From contig BSDZ01000086.1 of the NCBI GenBank assembly GCA_030268105.1, positions 124,001 through 188,000 on the forward strand: 64,000 nucleotides of DNA, read 5' to 3'. Numbering within the stretch: position 1 is the stretch's first letter; each line of letters begins with the position of its first letter. The position numbers were made by a program, and so were the translations under genes. Positions 13,601 to 27,700 of this stretch are shown here, one piece after another. The DNA is from Volvox africanus (Eukaryota; Chlorophyta; Chlorophyceae; Chlamydomonadales; Volvocaceae). The notes beneath the pieces were generated by a model, which saw only the letters and a list, made by a program, of their open reading frames with translations, did no database searches and was not told where the DNA came from.

Positions 13601-16194
13601 TATAATATAATGTTCGCTTATGTACGTTTTACTGAGGCAGCAATCATATCATTCTTAATTATTATTTTTAATTATAAACATTTATAAGCTGGTATTTTCT
13701 GCATTACCAGGCAGAAAATGTTTTACCAGGCAGCTTGCGTCGTCGGACCCAAGTAACCGCTAAGTGTGATCCAGCACGTAATAACGTTGCGCTTATAATG
13801 ACAATATTGATGGAACTGTCCTTTTTGTTGAAGATCATATTATATAAAATGCATATTAACATACTGCTGGATAGATGCTTAAGGAAGGTCTATCTGGACG
13901 TTGTTATAAATATATGGCGCCAGCTAGTAGGTTACCAACAAATTAGCTAAGTAAATTTTTTTGCCTTATTGGTAACACTGGCATAGATAATATATTTCTT
14001 ATGCAAGGGCGAACGGAGTGAACATACTACGTTTGCAGCGTGCACACCCCAACGGACAACCTACGATTCATGAACTCGCGCCCTGTTCTCCTTACTGTTA
14101 TCAATAGATAATAGCCCGCAGTAATAAAAGATTAAATTCAACCTTTCCGAGTGCCGTTGTGCACCAGGTTAAGACAATTACATAAACAAGGACCGGCAAC
14201 AACTGGGACTGCTGTTACGCGGCTCCATGTAACATGCATGAACATATACACGTTCATCCCCGTCATATAAGTAAAATAATTATGTTATATATGTTTTCAA
14301 AATTTACGGCTAAAATTGTTCTTGTGTGCGATTGGAACTGTTCGGACGCGAACTACTTTATGTCACAAATGCATGAAGTATCACTGGCTAGGGGTGACCC
14401 CTGGCAGTGACACTACTACTTGCAAGTAACTTGCGATGCTTTATTAAGTACCAGCAATTATAATTAAGATTTACGCCAAATGATAGCTGTGTGCTCTGTT
14501 ATTGATTATTGCGACATCGTTCATCAGCAATTTGCAATCACCTTTCCGCATTTGGGGCTGCACAACAAACTACCGATTAGATACATGGTAATGAGAAGTG
14601 GCTCCTGAACGTTTCGAACATTACCAAACTCTTCTGCAGAACTTACTTTATGAAAGGTGCCAACGGCGGCGATGGCGGGTTGCCCTACAGCAGGCTGCTG
14701 CTGCAGATCTCCGCTCTTTCTGGCCGTACAACCGCCAGCATCTTGCCCATCACCATCCTCGTCGCTCGGACTGCTCGGACTGTCTATTGCTTGATGAGTT
14801 GCTGCGACTGTCCCTGCTGCATGAAATAGTGTCGCGGCAGCTACAGCAGCAGCCCGCTGCAACGACTCCGCGCTGCCACCGACGGAGCCCACTACTTTCC
14901 TTTTCTGCAAGCCTTCAGCGGTACCAGTGGGACCACCGTCACCGGTTGTAAGATGCCATCGCCAGTGTTTCTCATGTCGGCGTCCAACCCTGCCGCTGCC
15001 TCCGTTGATTGTTGTTTCCGTAGCTGACATATTGAGCTCCAGATCTGATCTGGGCCCTGATACTTTCGGCGATGCTACAGGTCGGCTTGGACAGCTCCCG
15101 AAAGCGTTGTTGTCGACCTTTAGGCTCGCACCAACATCCCGTATTGGCGGTGGAGCAGACTTTCCTGCCACGGCAGCAGCAAGGCCGCCGGTGCTGTCGC
15201 CCCCATCCGATGACATTCCTTCACTATGCCAGCTACTGCTGGCATCGGGACGGGGTTCTGCAACATAGAATGCATCCAGGGACACATGAATTATTCACCT
15301 ACATGCACTATCTACTAAAATTCATCGCAATGAGCACTGGAACGAAAGCAAACGGCCGCCATGCATCGTCATCCATTCTATGTACCCCCAATAGATAGAT
15401 AGACAGATAGATATCTGTTGCCCCGTAGGCACGCAGACGCACGCACCTGTTTCAGCATCAGCTCCACCACCAGCAGTTTCGAATCCTTGACTTTGCTGCC
15501 GCTGCCACTCCTGGTGCTGATGCTGTTGCGGCTGCTGCGGCTCTCCCGGTGATGGCGGTTGGCGGCGCTGCTGCTGCTGCTGCCCAATTATGTCATTATT
15601 CCTATCGCCTGCGGAAGTAACTGCTTCCGTAACGATTGCGACACCCTCCGCTGCTGTGGTCCTCAGCGCTTTGTCCACCCAAGGTGTCTGGAAAGTAGTA
15701 GTGCTGCACTGGCGCTCCTGCTGCTTCTGTGGGGAATTCCACTGAAGATGAGATTGCGAGTGATGCTGAGATTCCTGTTGAAGCAGCTGCCGGCGCTGTT
15801 CTGCTGTCTTGCGATTTCTCCGCTGTGGATCATGGCTTAAATGGTGATGGTTTCGTTCATTCCCCGGTTGCTGGGGCGGCTGCTGCTGTTGCTGCTGCGG
15901 CGGCGGCGGCGACAACGGCTGCTGAGTACTGCCTTTCAGTTCATGCCTGCCGTGCGAATGTGGAAATATGCTATCGATCTCAGAACCAGTGCCAGGAGCT
16001 GCCGCCGCATCTGGGACATTGCCCCCCACGGCCTTGCCACCTGAGGCTCCGGCCGCTGCTGTTGCCGCTGCCGCCGCCATGGCGGCCCCTGGTGGCGACG
16101 CGGCTGGTTCTGTAGAATGGACCTGCCCAGTTGAATCAACAAACCGAGCTATCTTCAGCGCACCGCCAGACTGCCTTTCGTACGGCCTGCGCAT
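1096..16194 (-). CDS. gene A: large low-complexity protein, function unknown
   Basis: Seven minus-strand exons join in phase: 16194-15447, 15257-14647, 10039-9435, 6864-6484, 6216-5910, 5466-4964, 4693-1096. All borders are AG/GT and the sum is 6,753 bases, exactly 2,251 codons ending in TAG. Each junction agreeing in phase is the main evidence for one gene. The start is uncertain: ATG at 16194 is possible, but an acceptor at 16187 would also fit and put the true start upstream. The protein is mostly Gln, Ala, Gly, Pro and Ser runs, with an acidic patch (DDDSDEEFDDEFD) in the third exon. Two less biased stretches lie in the last exon, one around AHVLLGPDGSLVIVDPSDG and one around GIRVVDVDSSLMPAVVGLV. 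I recognise no domain. Such proteins in volvocine algae are often signalling or regulatory, but that is only background. Confidence 0.7.
6865..9434 (-). other. gene A intron, 2.6 kb
   Basis: AT-richer spacer between two phase-matched exons (donor GTGAGT at 9434-9429, acceptor ending at 6865). No other gene is visible in it. A short direct repeat of tttggaatataa occurs twice at about 8740-8766. The small open frames in this interval look random. Confidence 0.55.
10040..14646 (-). other. gene A intron, 4.6 kb, with an odd G-rich block
   Basis: Spacer between the donor GTAAGT at 14646-14641 and the acceptor at 10040-10041. It holds a composition island at about 10600-11700 that is strongly G-biased on the plus strand, unlike the AT-rich flanks at 10100-10400 and 13600-14500. 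A 170-codon open frame at 12225-12737 (plus) shows no recognisable protein. The island may be an old inserted element. I found no terminal repeats or reverse transcriptase motifs. Short direct repeats sit at about 13305-13325 (tcgagcataact) and 13697-13732 (ttaccaggcag). Confidence 0.4.
15398..15414. repeat. GATA-type microsatellite
   Basis: A short imperfect run of gata units in the intron between the first two exons of gene A, beside its donor. Confidence 0.6.
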
Positions 16195-19100
16195 AATATG
16201 TAGGAACCGCTGATGGATTTGCGGTACAGAGCTAAAAGGAAACTTGATTGCTTAAGTGCTGTTATTATAATGAAGTCCACAGAGGCACGTTGCTGTAGCT
16301 GCTGCGTGTATGTGTATGGATGGCGCGCCACTGCCGCATGCACATGAGCGAAGAATTGGGAATTGATGGTTACGCCGCAGCCTAGCCACCTTGCCTGCCC
16401 ATCACTGCTGAGGCTGAGGCCCGGAGATCCCACACCGCGCTGCCCGGCACTACATCTAGGAGGCCATGACCACAACCTCGTTATCACTTTAAGGTTCCTG
16501 CAGAGGCGGCGTCACAGGGTGCGCGGGCATGCAGGAAAAGACTTATTGGTTAGGGTTAAATTCGTTGTTACTTGTCCATGAATGATGCATTGAATCCAGC
16601 AGCAAACAAGTAGTATACGCAAGGCGGGGTGATTTATGAATCCGCACTGTGCCCATCTATCTTCGTGCATACGTGCGTGCCGTCCTTGCTTTCAGCGGTA
16701 AGATAGCCTTGCCGATTTGACAAGCAAAGCAAGTAAATAGCGAATCTTTGGTTGCAACTGGTTGATGACTTGCTCGTCATCCAGGGACGCCAGCAGCGGG
16801 GCCCGCATTGACTGCCTGGCTCGCCATCGCCGCGGGTGCTGCATGCAATGGACGCCGAGGCGCGCTAATGGGGACATGCAAGGGAGTGAGGCGCCGGACC
16901 CAACGAGGGCAGGCCGTAGCATATTCTCTACCTGCTGCAGGCGTTCCATCCACGTAATTATACAAGAAAACCCCAGGCAGGGCGGATTTCTTTCCCCACT
17001 CTTCGGTGGATACTTTATGCAACCTAGCCAGTCAAGTTTTGGTGTCCAGTGGCGGCATCGCGCCAGACTAACCCCCCAACGCACGTTATTATAATGCGAA
17101 GGGGTATTCACTTTACTGACAGACGGATCACTGCTGGCGCTGGTGCCGCCGTCCAATGCCGTGAAATGAACTTAAAAAGCGCACCGCCAGCCGCGGGATT
17201 GTTGTTAACCGGCAATTGGTCGACCGTTCGGTCTCAAGACATCATCCAGGCCTGACTGCGGTTGTTAACTAAGCTGTCGCAGCCTGCGGGTGGGCTGCGA
17301 GCCGCTGCCCAGCTCATTAATCGCAGACGACTCATCTAGGTCCAAATCAACATGCTTAATAGCACCAGGTTCGCCAGCACGGCTGATAGCATGGCCTTTC
17401 ATTTCTGCAGTTCAGCGCGACAGGCTGCAATAGCCCCCGCACTCGCACTCGATGGGCACGTTACACGTCTGCAAGTGCCAGTTAATGCCCGAACACTTCT
17501 CACCTTGGCTAGCATGTTCGTCGTTCGCTCGAACAGCAGCTCCAGCTGGTCTCAGCCGTCCCAATAGGTGAATGCCCAGGTTGTAAGTAAGTCCTCTAAT
17601 ACAATGGACTGTTCTTCAATGAAAGTGAGAACTAACGTTGTCACTCAAGTCGCTGTTTTGCAAACGTATCACCTCCTTAGGGGCTCGTAACGCGGCTTGC
17701 GCAGTCGCCGGGGTTACAGCATGGTTTTCTCATTCTGCGAGGTCAGAAACAATTATTAAGGGCACAAATTTTAAGTCCTTGAAGTTGACAACGTCATGAC
17801 GCCTCTGGCACAGCACAAGAAGGGGGCGAGTACTGCCGTCTCCAAAAGTTCTTGGTCAATTTGGCAGAGGCAGCCCGCCTCCCTGGACTGCCGCTTATCA
17901 ATGCTTTCCTTTCTGTGGAATTTTTAAATTAATGCAAGATGCACTTGCCTGAAGAGGCCAACCCGATGATTTGCCCGATACTATACCACGAGCCTCGAGC
18001 ATCAACAGAACATGTAAGGATATGTATAAAATATCTATATCTATAAAAATGAGGGGCTTCCTTGTTACGCAGGCCGCTGTCCAGCCAGGTCCATCCAGCA
18101 ACGATTGCCACAATTGGATTTATTCGCTATCTTGAAGACATAAGAAATTAAAACATGCTATTTGTGCTTTCTCATTTTGGAGTGACAGAAAATGTCAAGG
18201 TACGGCTTTTGGCGTACTAAACAATTCCAGGAACGGGCACAGTCGGGCGCAGAGTGCGGAAATACCTAAACATCTGCCCGATCCTTTTGCACCCATTTTC
18301 AGAATGACTTCAGCCTCCATGATCTTTATTTAATAAAAATGAAAGGTTATTTAGCCGTTTTGCAAAGAAATGGCGTAAATGCTTTCCCTACCCCAAACAG
18401 GTTCACTGCCCTAAGCACATAAAACAAGGAAATCTTTGCAGTTTCGATCGATTATAAAAGTTCATTTCGATTATTGATAATTATTTGTCAGCCTTTCTTT
18501 TCCTGGCGTATGCACGATGTTCAGGGTCAGGCGATTTGGCGCATTCATGATAGCAAGGCCCAAAAATGATACGATTGTAACAAATAAATTTAGTTGTAAC
18601 ATACGATCGTGGACGTGTACTTGTATACAAGGCCGTAATGGGACGAGCTTCGTCATGTGGTATCCTGCAAGTCTCCAACAAAATTGCTTGCTTTACATCA
18701 ATGTTACAAGTTCGCGACGTCCAGAAGTATTTTCGGTATAGTAAGTATGTATATTTCAGATTTAAGAAGACGTCCAACCTCTAAAATCTAAGAAATCAAT
18801 ACCCACACATTGACGCACACACGCACAATCCTTTGCTGCATGCATGTCGCCCAAAAGAATGCAGATCTTCGATGGATGAAGGCGGTGGTCTGTTGTCCAG
18901 CAGGCGCGAAGTGGTACGCACGCACGAATAACCTGCATATGTAGGCAGGGGCAGGTAGACAAATAGGGAGGCAGGTAAAAGCAAGCCATCTCAAAAGCCC
19001 AAAGTAAGAACAAAGCTTGTGGTGGCATTTCGTGAATCTGTAAGTGCGTTAATAGGCAGGTTGTATACCCACAAAAATTCACGGTATAATCAGTTGCAGC

Positions 19101-22100
19101 CATCAACCGCTGCCCGAAGGACTTCCGAGGACTTACCCGTATTGCATTCACGGACACGGCGATCGAGTACTCAGCTTGCTTGCGGGACAACAAGCAGGGA
19201 CAAGCAATCTTGTGTAGAAGGCTGGAATGGTGGGGCTTACTTGGACAATATCTGGATGTTATGCGCGCCATTACTACTGCTTCCTAATTACTGCTGCCGA
19301 CAAAGACTTAATGAAGCATGCAAAATGTAAGCCTTGGGCACATACATGTGGCCAGCAGTAACAAGCACGCACGAAAGTACATAATAAGGTATGCGCGGAA
19401 GCCGTCATACAAGGCGTGATGATCCGCCCCAATAATCTAGCTGCTGCTTGCGATGACTCATCAGCAGGTCATAACTTTTCGTTGCCGTCCACATGACAGT
19501 ATGAGCGGAAACGTTGTTTTGTTTATTTCTGGTGAATCTTATGACACACTTTATCTCCGGCGGGGTCAGTCATATATAAAACTATACAGCCATGCATGGG
19601 TCGACCATCTCATGGGTATATGAATATACGTGATGGCTAGATATGTAAATGGTACTGCCGCAATTACTGATGGACCGTCTGGAATAACCCTTCATAGCAA
19701 ATGGAGTCTCATGCATTCGTTCGGCGGGCTATTTACGTAGAGCTGTCCACTAAATACGGCATTAGGCGAACTAGCTTCTTGCTCGCTCGGCAGGCTTTCC
19801 TGTCTCCTGGACAATGATCGAGCTGGCACGGACTGTCCACATCCATGCATGCATATGTATGCGTGCAGCAGCTTTTACACATATAAACACATGCAGGCAT
19901 TAAATAATCAAATTATGTATCTGCGTTGGCTATTTCATGAGACAGTGTTTAAGCAAGGGTACACATACATATGTGGTGCGGAACATTTGGGTGAGCAAAT
20001 ACTCTGAAACAGATGGATGGGACCCCGGACACCCCCCTGGCTGGGCCGAAGACTCTGCTTGTGTCACCCTGGTTTTGTGTGCCCGCCTTGCTCCCAATCA
20101 TCACCCCTCCTTCACATGAAGGTCAATTGATTTCCGTGTAGTTTTGTACTCGCACAAAAGGAAGACAAGCACGCAATCCAGGGACTTGTGACCAAGGAAT
20201 TCGCACACGTGCAACGCAGGGCTCAAGATATACCTCTTAATATGATGCTCAGGTGTGAATTCGCTCATGTTATAATAAGGTGCTAGAAGCACAAATCAAC
20301 CAGCTCAAGCGAGAGGCTTTTTCCGCAAACAACGACTGCAAACGACTGCATCCCTCCAGCGCTACACAGCAGAGGGTAGGCATGACAGCTTCCTTCGGCC
20401 TACTTAACAGGCTAACTCGTCAAGATGGTCCTGCTGTATATGGAATCTGTCCTCGCTAGTAAATAAATGTAGCCTTCGCGAGCCGGGGTCACAGTGTTCG
20501 CCACAGTAACCTTACCTTCCTCATCAGGACCTCGCCAAGGTAAATCTTATTAGCCCTTGCCTGGGCGACTTCAAGGCTTCCGAGACCCCGCACATACAGG
20601 GCAGTACTCAGGAACAAAAATGCAAGCCTTCTGCAGAACCTTGGTTGCTCTGCAGCATTCCATTGTCCGGCTTGCTAGCCTAACAGGCCCCACCAGTCCA
20701 CCCTATCTATCCCACCTGGCAACGCCCTTTTGCCATTCGGTCTACTTATGTAGCTTTCTTGGCACACACGGCTACACAGGTTCGTTGCTGGCTACCTATA
20801 GGAGTCGTACATGTACGGCACGCAACAACACGATATGAAGGTGCAGGAGTACCTTCTCAGCATCTTCTCAGGCCTTTGCGGCTCTCAACTAGTACACTAC
20901 CCCCCATGGACTAGATCAAAAGATCTTATCGACTGGACTGCCCATGTCGGTAAGCATGGATTACACGTAAACGTATGCGTTAGGGTCTTTACTAGAACGT
21001 ATCCGAAGAGGAACGTCGCCAGCAGGGGGCCGTGTGAAGCATAGTACTACCTGCATTGTCGTTACGTCGTACAGATCATGTGCTTTGATGCCTTGTACTG
21101 CCGATCTTGATTGCTTGATGCTGAACGGATTGCACCGGTGGACATACAAGTATCGGGTAATTGTTCTGTTAAGCACTGAATAGTGTATGCATGTGTGTGT
21201 TAATCGAATGACGTTGCTTGTGTGGACAGATGGAAGGAGCGAGAACAAAGCTGAATTACGACTCGTCATCACCTTCAGGGCGATGATTTCGGCCAAAGCT
21301 CGGTAGCCATCATCGAATAATTTAAACGGGCAGAACCTGAACGGAAGCCAGCGGGCTGGACTAGGCGTCGAACGAAGATTGAACGTGAACTTTAAAAGCA
21401 AGGAAATCGTTACTTTTTACACCACTTTCAACAGGAGCATCATTGATTGTGAATCGCGAGAAGTTTTTTGTTTGATGACTCATGATGGCTGTTTGATGAC
21501 GCTCAGCGGCACGTGACTGCAACTAGTGTGTTTCGTGGCCGCAAAAAGTCGCGGCCAGTAGGAGGCGAAACGCTGGTAATAACGTACATAACCACAACCG
21601 ATATGGGTCCCCAAGCGGGCTCATTATGGCTAGAATTACTTGTCATTTTTCGGCTGGACAACGGGTAAAGTGAGGCAATGGTAGCGATGGACGTCGGGTC
21701 GGGCTGTTATAGGTAGGGCCTAGGTAGGGGCCGTTGCACACGGCCGTGTCTTCGACAAGCAACAAGGACTTCGACTGGTGTGCCGAAAGCCTCGAAATGG
21801 TGATGGGATTATTTCAATTATTATTCAATATATCCTCGCGCAGTGATGCACTCGTGAACAATAATGGAGCAATAAAGAGGATGAGGTCATCAAACAAGAA
21901 AACGCCTCACCATTGTATATTTTGTGCAAACTAAAGAATATAAAATGTTTTTTGAAATCAGCTTGTGACTTTGCACGGTCTGGTTTGATCGGATGGAGCG
22001 ATGGATGCGTGAACCCATAAGGTGCAAATAATGCAAACTGCAGCCCACCATGAAAACATTTTTTCCTACCTGTTGGGAACAAGCACTCCGAATCTAGCCA

Positions 22101-24749
22101 AGATTTTGCTGGTAGCTAATATAATGACTGGCTGGCTTTAACATCCACGCATCCAATGATATCCTTGCTATTTGGGCATATTGTGTAAGCTAGGTAACCA
22201 CCAATCGCCGCCTCGCGTATATATGATGCGAACTTAATAACGACGCGCAAGTTGCGCCAACCCATAAAAGACACTTTCAAGGTCGTTCATTCTTTTTCTT
22301 ATGGCCCAAGGGAAGCAAACGGATGCAGGAAATATTGTTTGCGCCCCCTGCGCCGCCTAGCATCCCGCCAGGTCCAAACGGTAGGCAATGGCGCATGCGA
22401 CCCTTCTGAGACCCATGACATAAAATTACATGCCTTCCATGATATTGTGTTTTCTTGAGCTGACCTAGTCAGACGCCAATGCCTGAGCATGCGGCAATGA
22501 AGTTGTCTGCGGAGCAACAACAGCTACAGCGCTATCTATAAACAACGTTTTTAACATGTCATCTTCTTCAGAAAAAGAAGCAACAGAGCAATGTAAAGAC
22601 GTTTAATGCATCGTAACGGAGCGATGTTGGGTCTTTGGAAACCCGAATCCCATGTATAACAAAACCACTTAATAAAAGCATTTCATATCTGCTTCTAGGA
22701 CAAAGTCTGGAACAATTTAAGAAAAGGATATACTATATTCCTCAGGGGACTCCTGGTATTCCTTATCACCCTGGCGGCATCCATCGGCACCTCAGACCCC
22801 TGATGACTCGATGCAAACATATCGCATACATCAACCGTTGGCAGAAGTGCAATGAGTGTGCTGGACGAGTGCACTTTCACTTATTATAATAGACTCGTTA
22901 TCCCAATCGTCAGTTGTCTACTCAAGATATCCAGCGAGTCGTTCGACAGGGTACGGCCCACTGCTGCTGAACCCTGCTGATTGTCGTTCATGCGAGCCGC
23001 CATTCCTCATTTCCCCGCATCCTCGTCCAGCAGCAGACGTCCAGCAGACGTGCCCTGCCTCACTCTCGGCGGTATATTTCTCACATATTGACTGACCAGT
23101 TAGGGGGGTCTGGGGACAACTATATTTTTACACGGATACTCCCAGCTCTGACCCGCACTTCAGAATAAAGCTAAAAAGCAATATCATCACTCATACAATA
23201 GCTCGATGCATTTAGCAATTTGTCGTAGCCTCTGTGGATTTCCCAGCGCCACGTCCGCCTCTGATCCGCCCAATGCGGTCAGTACAGGCTGTACCATATA
23301 AATCACATGTGAGAGAGGGGCGCACAGCTGCATCACCACTCCAAATGCGCGGCGCCCATCTCCATGCCGGCAAAGGAGAGGGCACGAAGTAGAAGGGGCC
23401 GGAAGCTCGTCAGGAGGGGGCCACCTAGAGGCTGTTAGACCCCTTACATACCCCAAAACTCAACACCTTGTAGCTCGGGCGCAATAAAAATGTCAACTGC
23501 TCCATTAATCCTTAGATTTGTACAGATGTACCCTCCAGGACAGGGCAGGACAAAGCACGGCAAGATGCCGCACATTGGTGGCACGCTCGGAGCAGCACCA
23601 TGGGGCGGGGGACGCCGCTTCTAAAGCATTCCGGAGGAGGATATCGGCTTTTGTTGTGATGGCAAGGCGATGGCTGGATTGGGTCGCGGGACGATGCACA
23701 CGGCTCTTCACGGCTGGACCGTGCTGCAAGGGCATCCCGCCCCTTAGCGTGCCTTTCAGCTTCCTGTGGATCTACAAAAAGGAGTTCCTGGGTTACATTC
23801 GATTAGATCAAGGGGAGGGAGCGGCAATCGGAACTGATGATTTTGACGCGGCCCTTATTAGCGGGAGGGCTATAACTATTCCTCGAGACTTCCGACGGCG
23901 GGACGGCTGGGGAAGCTCGGAGGACCGTGGAGGCCTGCTCGGATTAAAATTTCGGCAAGGCCTGGGTCCAGCTGTTGCATAAGTTGATAAAAGCCATCAA
24001 CAGGTAACCGTAAATGTCAGCACGCTGCTTCCATTACATAGACGGTGAGGGTGTCAGCAGCAGTGGTGAAGCTCGCAGCAGGCGGCACAGGCAGGCATCG
24101 GCAGGCACGAGTGAACGCAAAGCCACGGTGTGAAAAAGCACTTGCGCCGTCTATTGAACCTTGGAAAATCCATGCAGCAGTTGATAAATTTTCTTGTGAT
24201 AATCGCCTCATGTCGTGCTTACTTGCCCGAGGCTCGACAAAAAACAGGCAGTTGGGTAACCGTTCCCGAACCCACTTGCGACCATGATATTTTATATTCC
24301 AGGAGCCCGTGCCCCCACACATGCGAATATTCAAACATATTTAAATTGTTTATTTGTGTGTATATTGCTCAATGCCTAAAACACTTTTCATCTACCAGGC
24401 CCCAGCGGATAGGGATGCGCATGGGCCCCGTCGGGCCTGATAACGACATAGTTACGTCCTCTCATATTCACTAGATTTTGATGAGATGATCAACACTAAA
24501 ATTAAGGCCGAACCGGTTGAAGCTTGTGTACTTCCTTGGACTCATTGCATCAGTCAGGAATGCACTTAACCCGATTACTTAATACTTCAAAGAAAGAGCC
24601 TATCATTAGCAGAAGATGTTTCACTAATAGCATTTGTTGCAACGCATATAGAAGTTTGATGATCGATTGTCCCTCTGACCTGGGGAATTGGTGAGGGATT
24701 GTAATGTCCACAAGCTACGTTAACTTGTTCTAAAGACCTCTGCGTACAA
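16195..24749. other. 8.5 kb with no resolved gene
   Basis: Between the 5' end of gene A (minus) and gene B (plus), so it should hold both promoters if A starts at 16194. Most of it is AT-rich with stops in every frame. Two minus-strand pieces could be further 5' exons of gene A. One is around 17535-17570 and reads LELLFERTTNMLAK before a GTGAGA donor. The other, around 16780-16950, ends LLASLDDEQ. Neither could be joined in phase. No RNA gene or intact transposon was recognised. Confidence 0.4.
23809..23937 (+). repeat. dispersed repeat, copy 1
   Basis: About 130 bases that match 25516-25660 with scattered substitutions and small indels. The shared core is gcccttattagcgggaggg, followed by a conserved cctcgag and the block ggaggaccgtgg. 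The copy lies in an open frame at 23518-23982 (plus) that may be part of a decayed element. No terminal repeats or target duplications were identified. Confidence 0.6.
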
Positions 24750-27700
24750 ATGGAACTAGAAGACGAATTTAGCTTGGATGAAGCCCGCGAGACGTTATTC
24801 ACACTTCAGCGGGCGTGCGAGCGACGCGCTGTCGCTTTGGCTAAGATCGTAGAGGTTTTAAACAGGTTCGTTTGCTTTGATGCTGCTTCATGGCCTTGCT
24901 GCCAAGCGGTTGACCTATACTGGTGCCACGACTTCGCAGTAAAGAGCCAGAAGACGAATGGCTTTTAGAGGTGTTGGAAGAAGCGGAGAAAGGGATGGCC
25001 TTTCATCATCAGCAGCTGGAGATGTTTACCACCTTTCACTCCAGGTCGACTGCGTATGTGGAAGCAGTGCGGAACGAAGCCAACCAGCTCGCCATGCAAG
25101 GTTTGAACTCATTGCCAGGACACTGGATTGGCATTTAGCGCTGTGCGAGTGGGCAATGTCAGTATGCCTGGTGCCTGGACCAGCGCCCCCGTGTTCCCGA
25201 CACCCACAGGAAGTTCTCTAAGCTACGAAATGTTCTCATGAGTCTCCTGCATAGGCTAAGCCTGCGAACCTTTGAAGAAAATAACAGCTGGAAGGGTTCT
25301 TTTGGGAAAGGGGTATCGCATTGACCTCCCGTTACCCCGCAACCCCGAGCTCCGTTCTCCCACTTTTTTTCATCTCACTGCCGCCTTTGCCTTTGTACCC
25401 TTTCAACTCCCTTCACTCGGGAACGCTGTGCGATCCCGATGTGCGCTCTGGATTTGTTTGGCGCTGGCTCGGACGCCTCGCCTCACCGTCGCGGGACACT
25501 GGGGTCAAATCAGAGCTCATGGGAGGGAGCGGCCGGGTGAGAATGCGGCAGTCTGAACGATGCCCTTATTAGCGGGAGGGCTACAGCTGTATTACCTCGA
25601 GATTTCCGACAGTGGGACGGCTGGGGCCTCTTTGAACCTCGGAGGACCGTGGGGGGCTGCTTCCTCGTGAACAAAGCTTTCGATACTTCGTGACCTTCTG
25701 GTCCATAACCCGCGCTGGGAGCGATTCTGTATGTTGGGATCACATGTTGTCGTTCCTGACTTGGATTGTCCGTATAGGCAACAATAATGTGGAAGTACCG
25801 GCACCGGATTCCCAACCTGGATCTTGACATCACTGCGGATTCAGCGCCGGATACACACGTGATAACCCGGCCCGACATGCGCAGCATGATAGTGATACCC
25901 ACCGGTCTCCCATTCTTGCGGTACCTCAGTAGCTCTAAGCCCAGGAGGCCCACTTGACATGTCTGCAAAGCCCGATAGGTGATGGCACTGCATTTGCACC
26001 CTCCCGAAGGCCCTGCCATTGACGTGCTATAAGCGAACAGCGTATCGTGTGCCAACCCTAGTCTCATGCTCTGCATCCCGTGTCGTAGCCGGATGAAGTC
26101 GATGACGGCGGCATCGACTCGCCAGCTGTGGCGGGGACTCCAGGGATTTCAGGTGGACAACGACGCAGGTCCAGCAAAATTGTGCACCCAGAGCTGCTGA
26201 AGTTCAAGCTGGAAAAGCAGGCCAAGTGGGTGGGGTCTGGGGCTTCAAAACTTAAGTCAGTGGGGTTGAGCTTCTGTCCAAGGTGAAGCGGGCGAACGAG
26301 AGGGACGATTATCTGAAAATGGAAGAAACGGGGAATGGGGGAGGCGGAGGAGAGGTGGAACTGTGTATGTGTGTTGAGGGGGAGGGGCAGATGGCAAATG
26401 GAGACAAGCATCGACGAAAAGCAATGCAGGATGGGATAGCTGAAGGGCCCCGTGAAGCTATTTAGGGAAACTGGTATTCGGAGATGTGATGGATACGGTG
26501 AGTTAGGATGGTGAGGATGGGTTGGCCCTTGGCTGATGCGCTGCAACCTAGGCGGATGCGGATACTCATGCTTACCAAGCAATGATTGCGTACACAGTCG
26601 TCATCAAATGGAAGCTGGCACAGACACTGCTGTCTGACACCTGATTCTTCTGATTTGCCTTCCCTGGCAGAATTTTGGGCAAGTACGGCGGCATCCCGGC
26701 GCTAGGGGCCGGGCTCGTGCTGCCAAAATTCCAACGTGACGCCATCCTTAAGGTAGGAGCACCTGCGTGACGCTGAGCATGGTGTGGTTTTCCTGAGTTC
26801 TCAATTTTTTGGCTTTTAAACACTCATGCGTCCCTGTGCGACTTTGAAGAGCGCTTTTGAAGTTGTCGCTGGATTATGTGAATGGGCGGCTGTGTAAGTG
26901 TTTAGAACTGGAAACGCCTGTGTCAAGTCCCTCACAGCTTGAGCGCCCCGTTGGGAAATGGCAAGACATAAAATCCCAGACAATCCAAAACATCCGACAA
27001 AGACATTAGTTAGCACCTGTTCCATATGCAGTATCGCGCGTGGAGAGTATTGTGCAATTTCGTGGTCACAGAATATCTAGCTCCTATTCCGACCAAGGGG
27101 GCACATAACTGCTGCGGGCCATCGCTCGGGCTAATATAAACGCGTTTGCTTCTGTGCAGGCGACTGGTAGCGCTGCGGCACGAGAAATTCACTACAGTAA
27201 GGTGGAGAACAAGGATGCGACGAACCTGGCGGAGGTTAGTTTGGGGTTGAGGCGGCTTCCGAGTACGTGGTTAATGGAGCGTCTGTTGCGCTGGCGCTGC
27301 GATTGCTCGTGCTTGTGTCTAACTCACCTCCCACAACTGACAATAGGACTCCTGTTGCGAGGTCAAGTCGAGGCGGACACCTCTCCCCCCGTGCCGCATG
27401 ACATCCGCACAGCTGCACCGCCTACTACACCCACCAGTAACGTGGCCTTGGGGCTTCCCCGTCCTTCACTCCCTGATCGCCGCCAGGTGATGCGTTTCAA
27501 GGTCCGAAAGGCCGATGATGGCATCAACGGCGGCACGCCGGCGCCCAGCCCCTGGCAGGCAGAGCTAAGCGCAAAGAAGGTGCGAGGGACCCGACCGCAT
27601 GATTCCGAAAGGTGGTGGGAGTAGTTCTCAGGTGGGGCAGGGAAATGGGTAGGGAGATGTAGCAGGGGGCCAGGGCCGGGTTGCCACTACATCTTCCGCG

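Noticed and set aside
17320..17570. Minus-strand pieces LELLFERTTNMLAK and a hydrophobic run AMLSAVLANLVLLSMLIW
   Set aside because: Suggestive of a coil and membrane helix, but the pieces are in different frames and no splice pair joins them to gene A.
23187..23456. Minus-strand frame ending VALGNPQRLRQIAKCIELLYE-like, similar to part of a histidine kinase
   Set aside because: Only one short similarity to the GDPQRLRQI motif, no H-box or ATP-lid motifs nearby and no phase-matched neighbours; treated as chance.
25272..25556. 94-codon plus-strand frame between gene B exons
   Set aside because: No suitable acceptor/donor pair in phase; overlaps the dispersed repeat.
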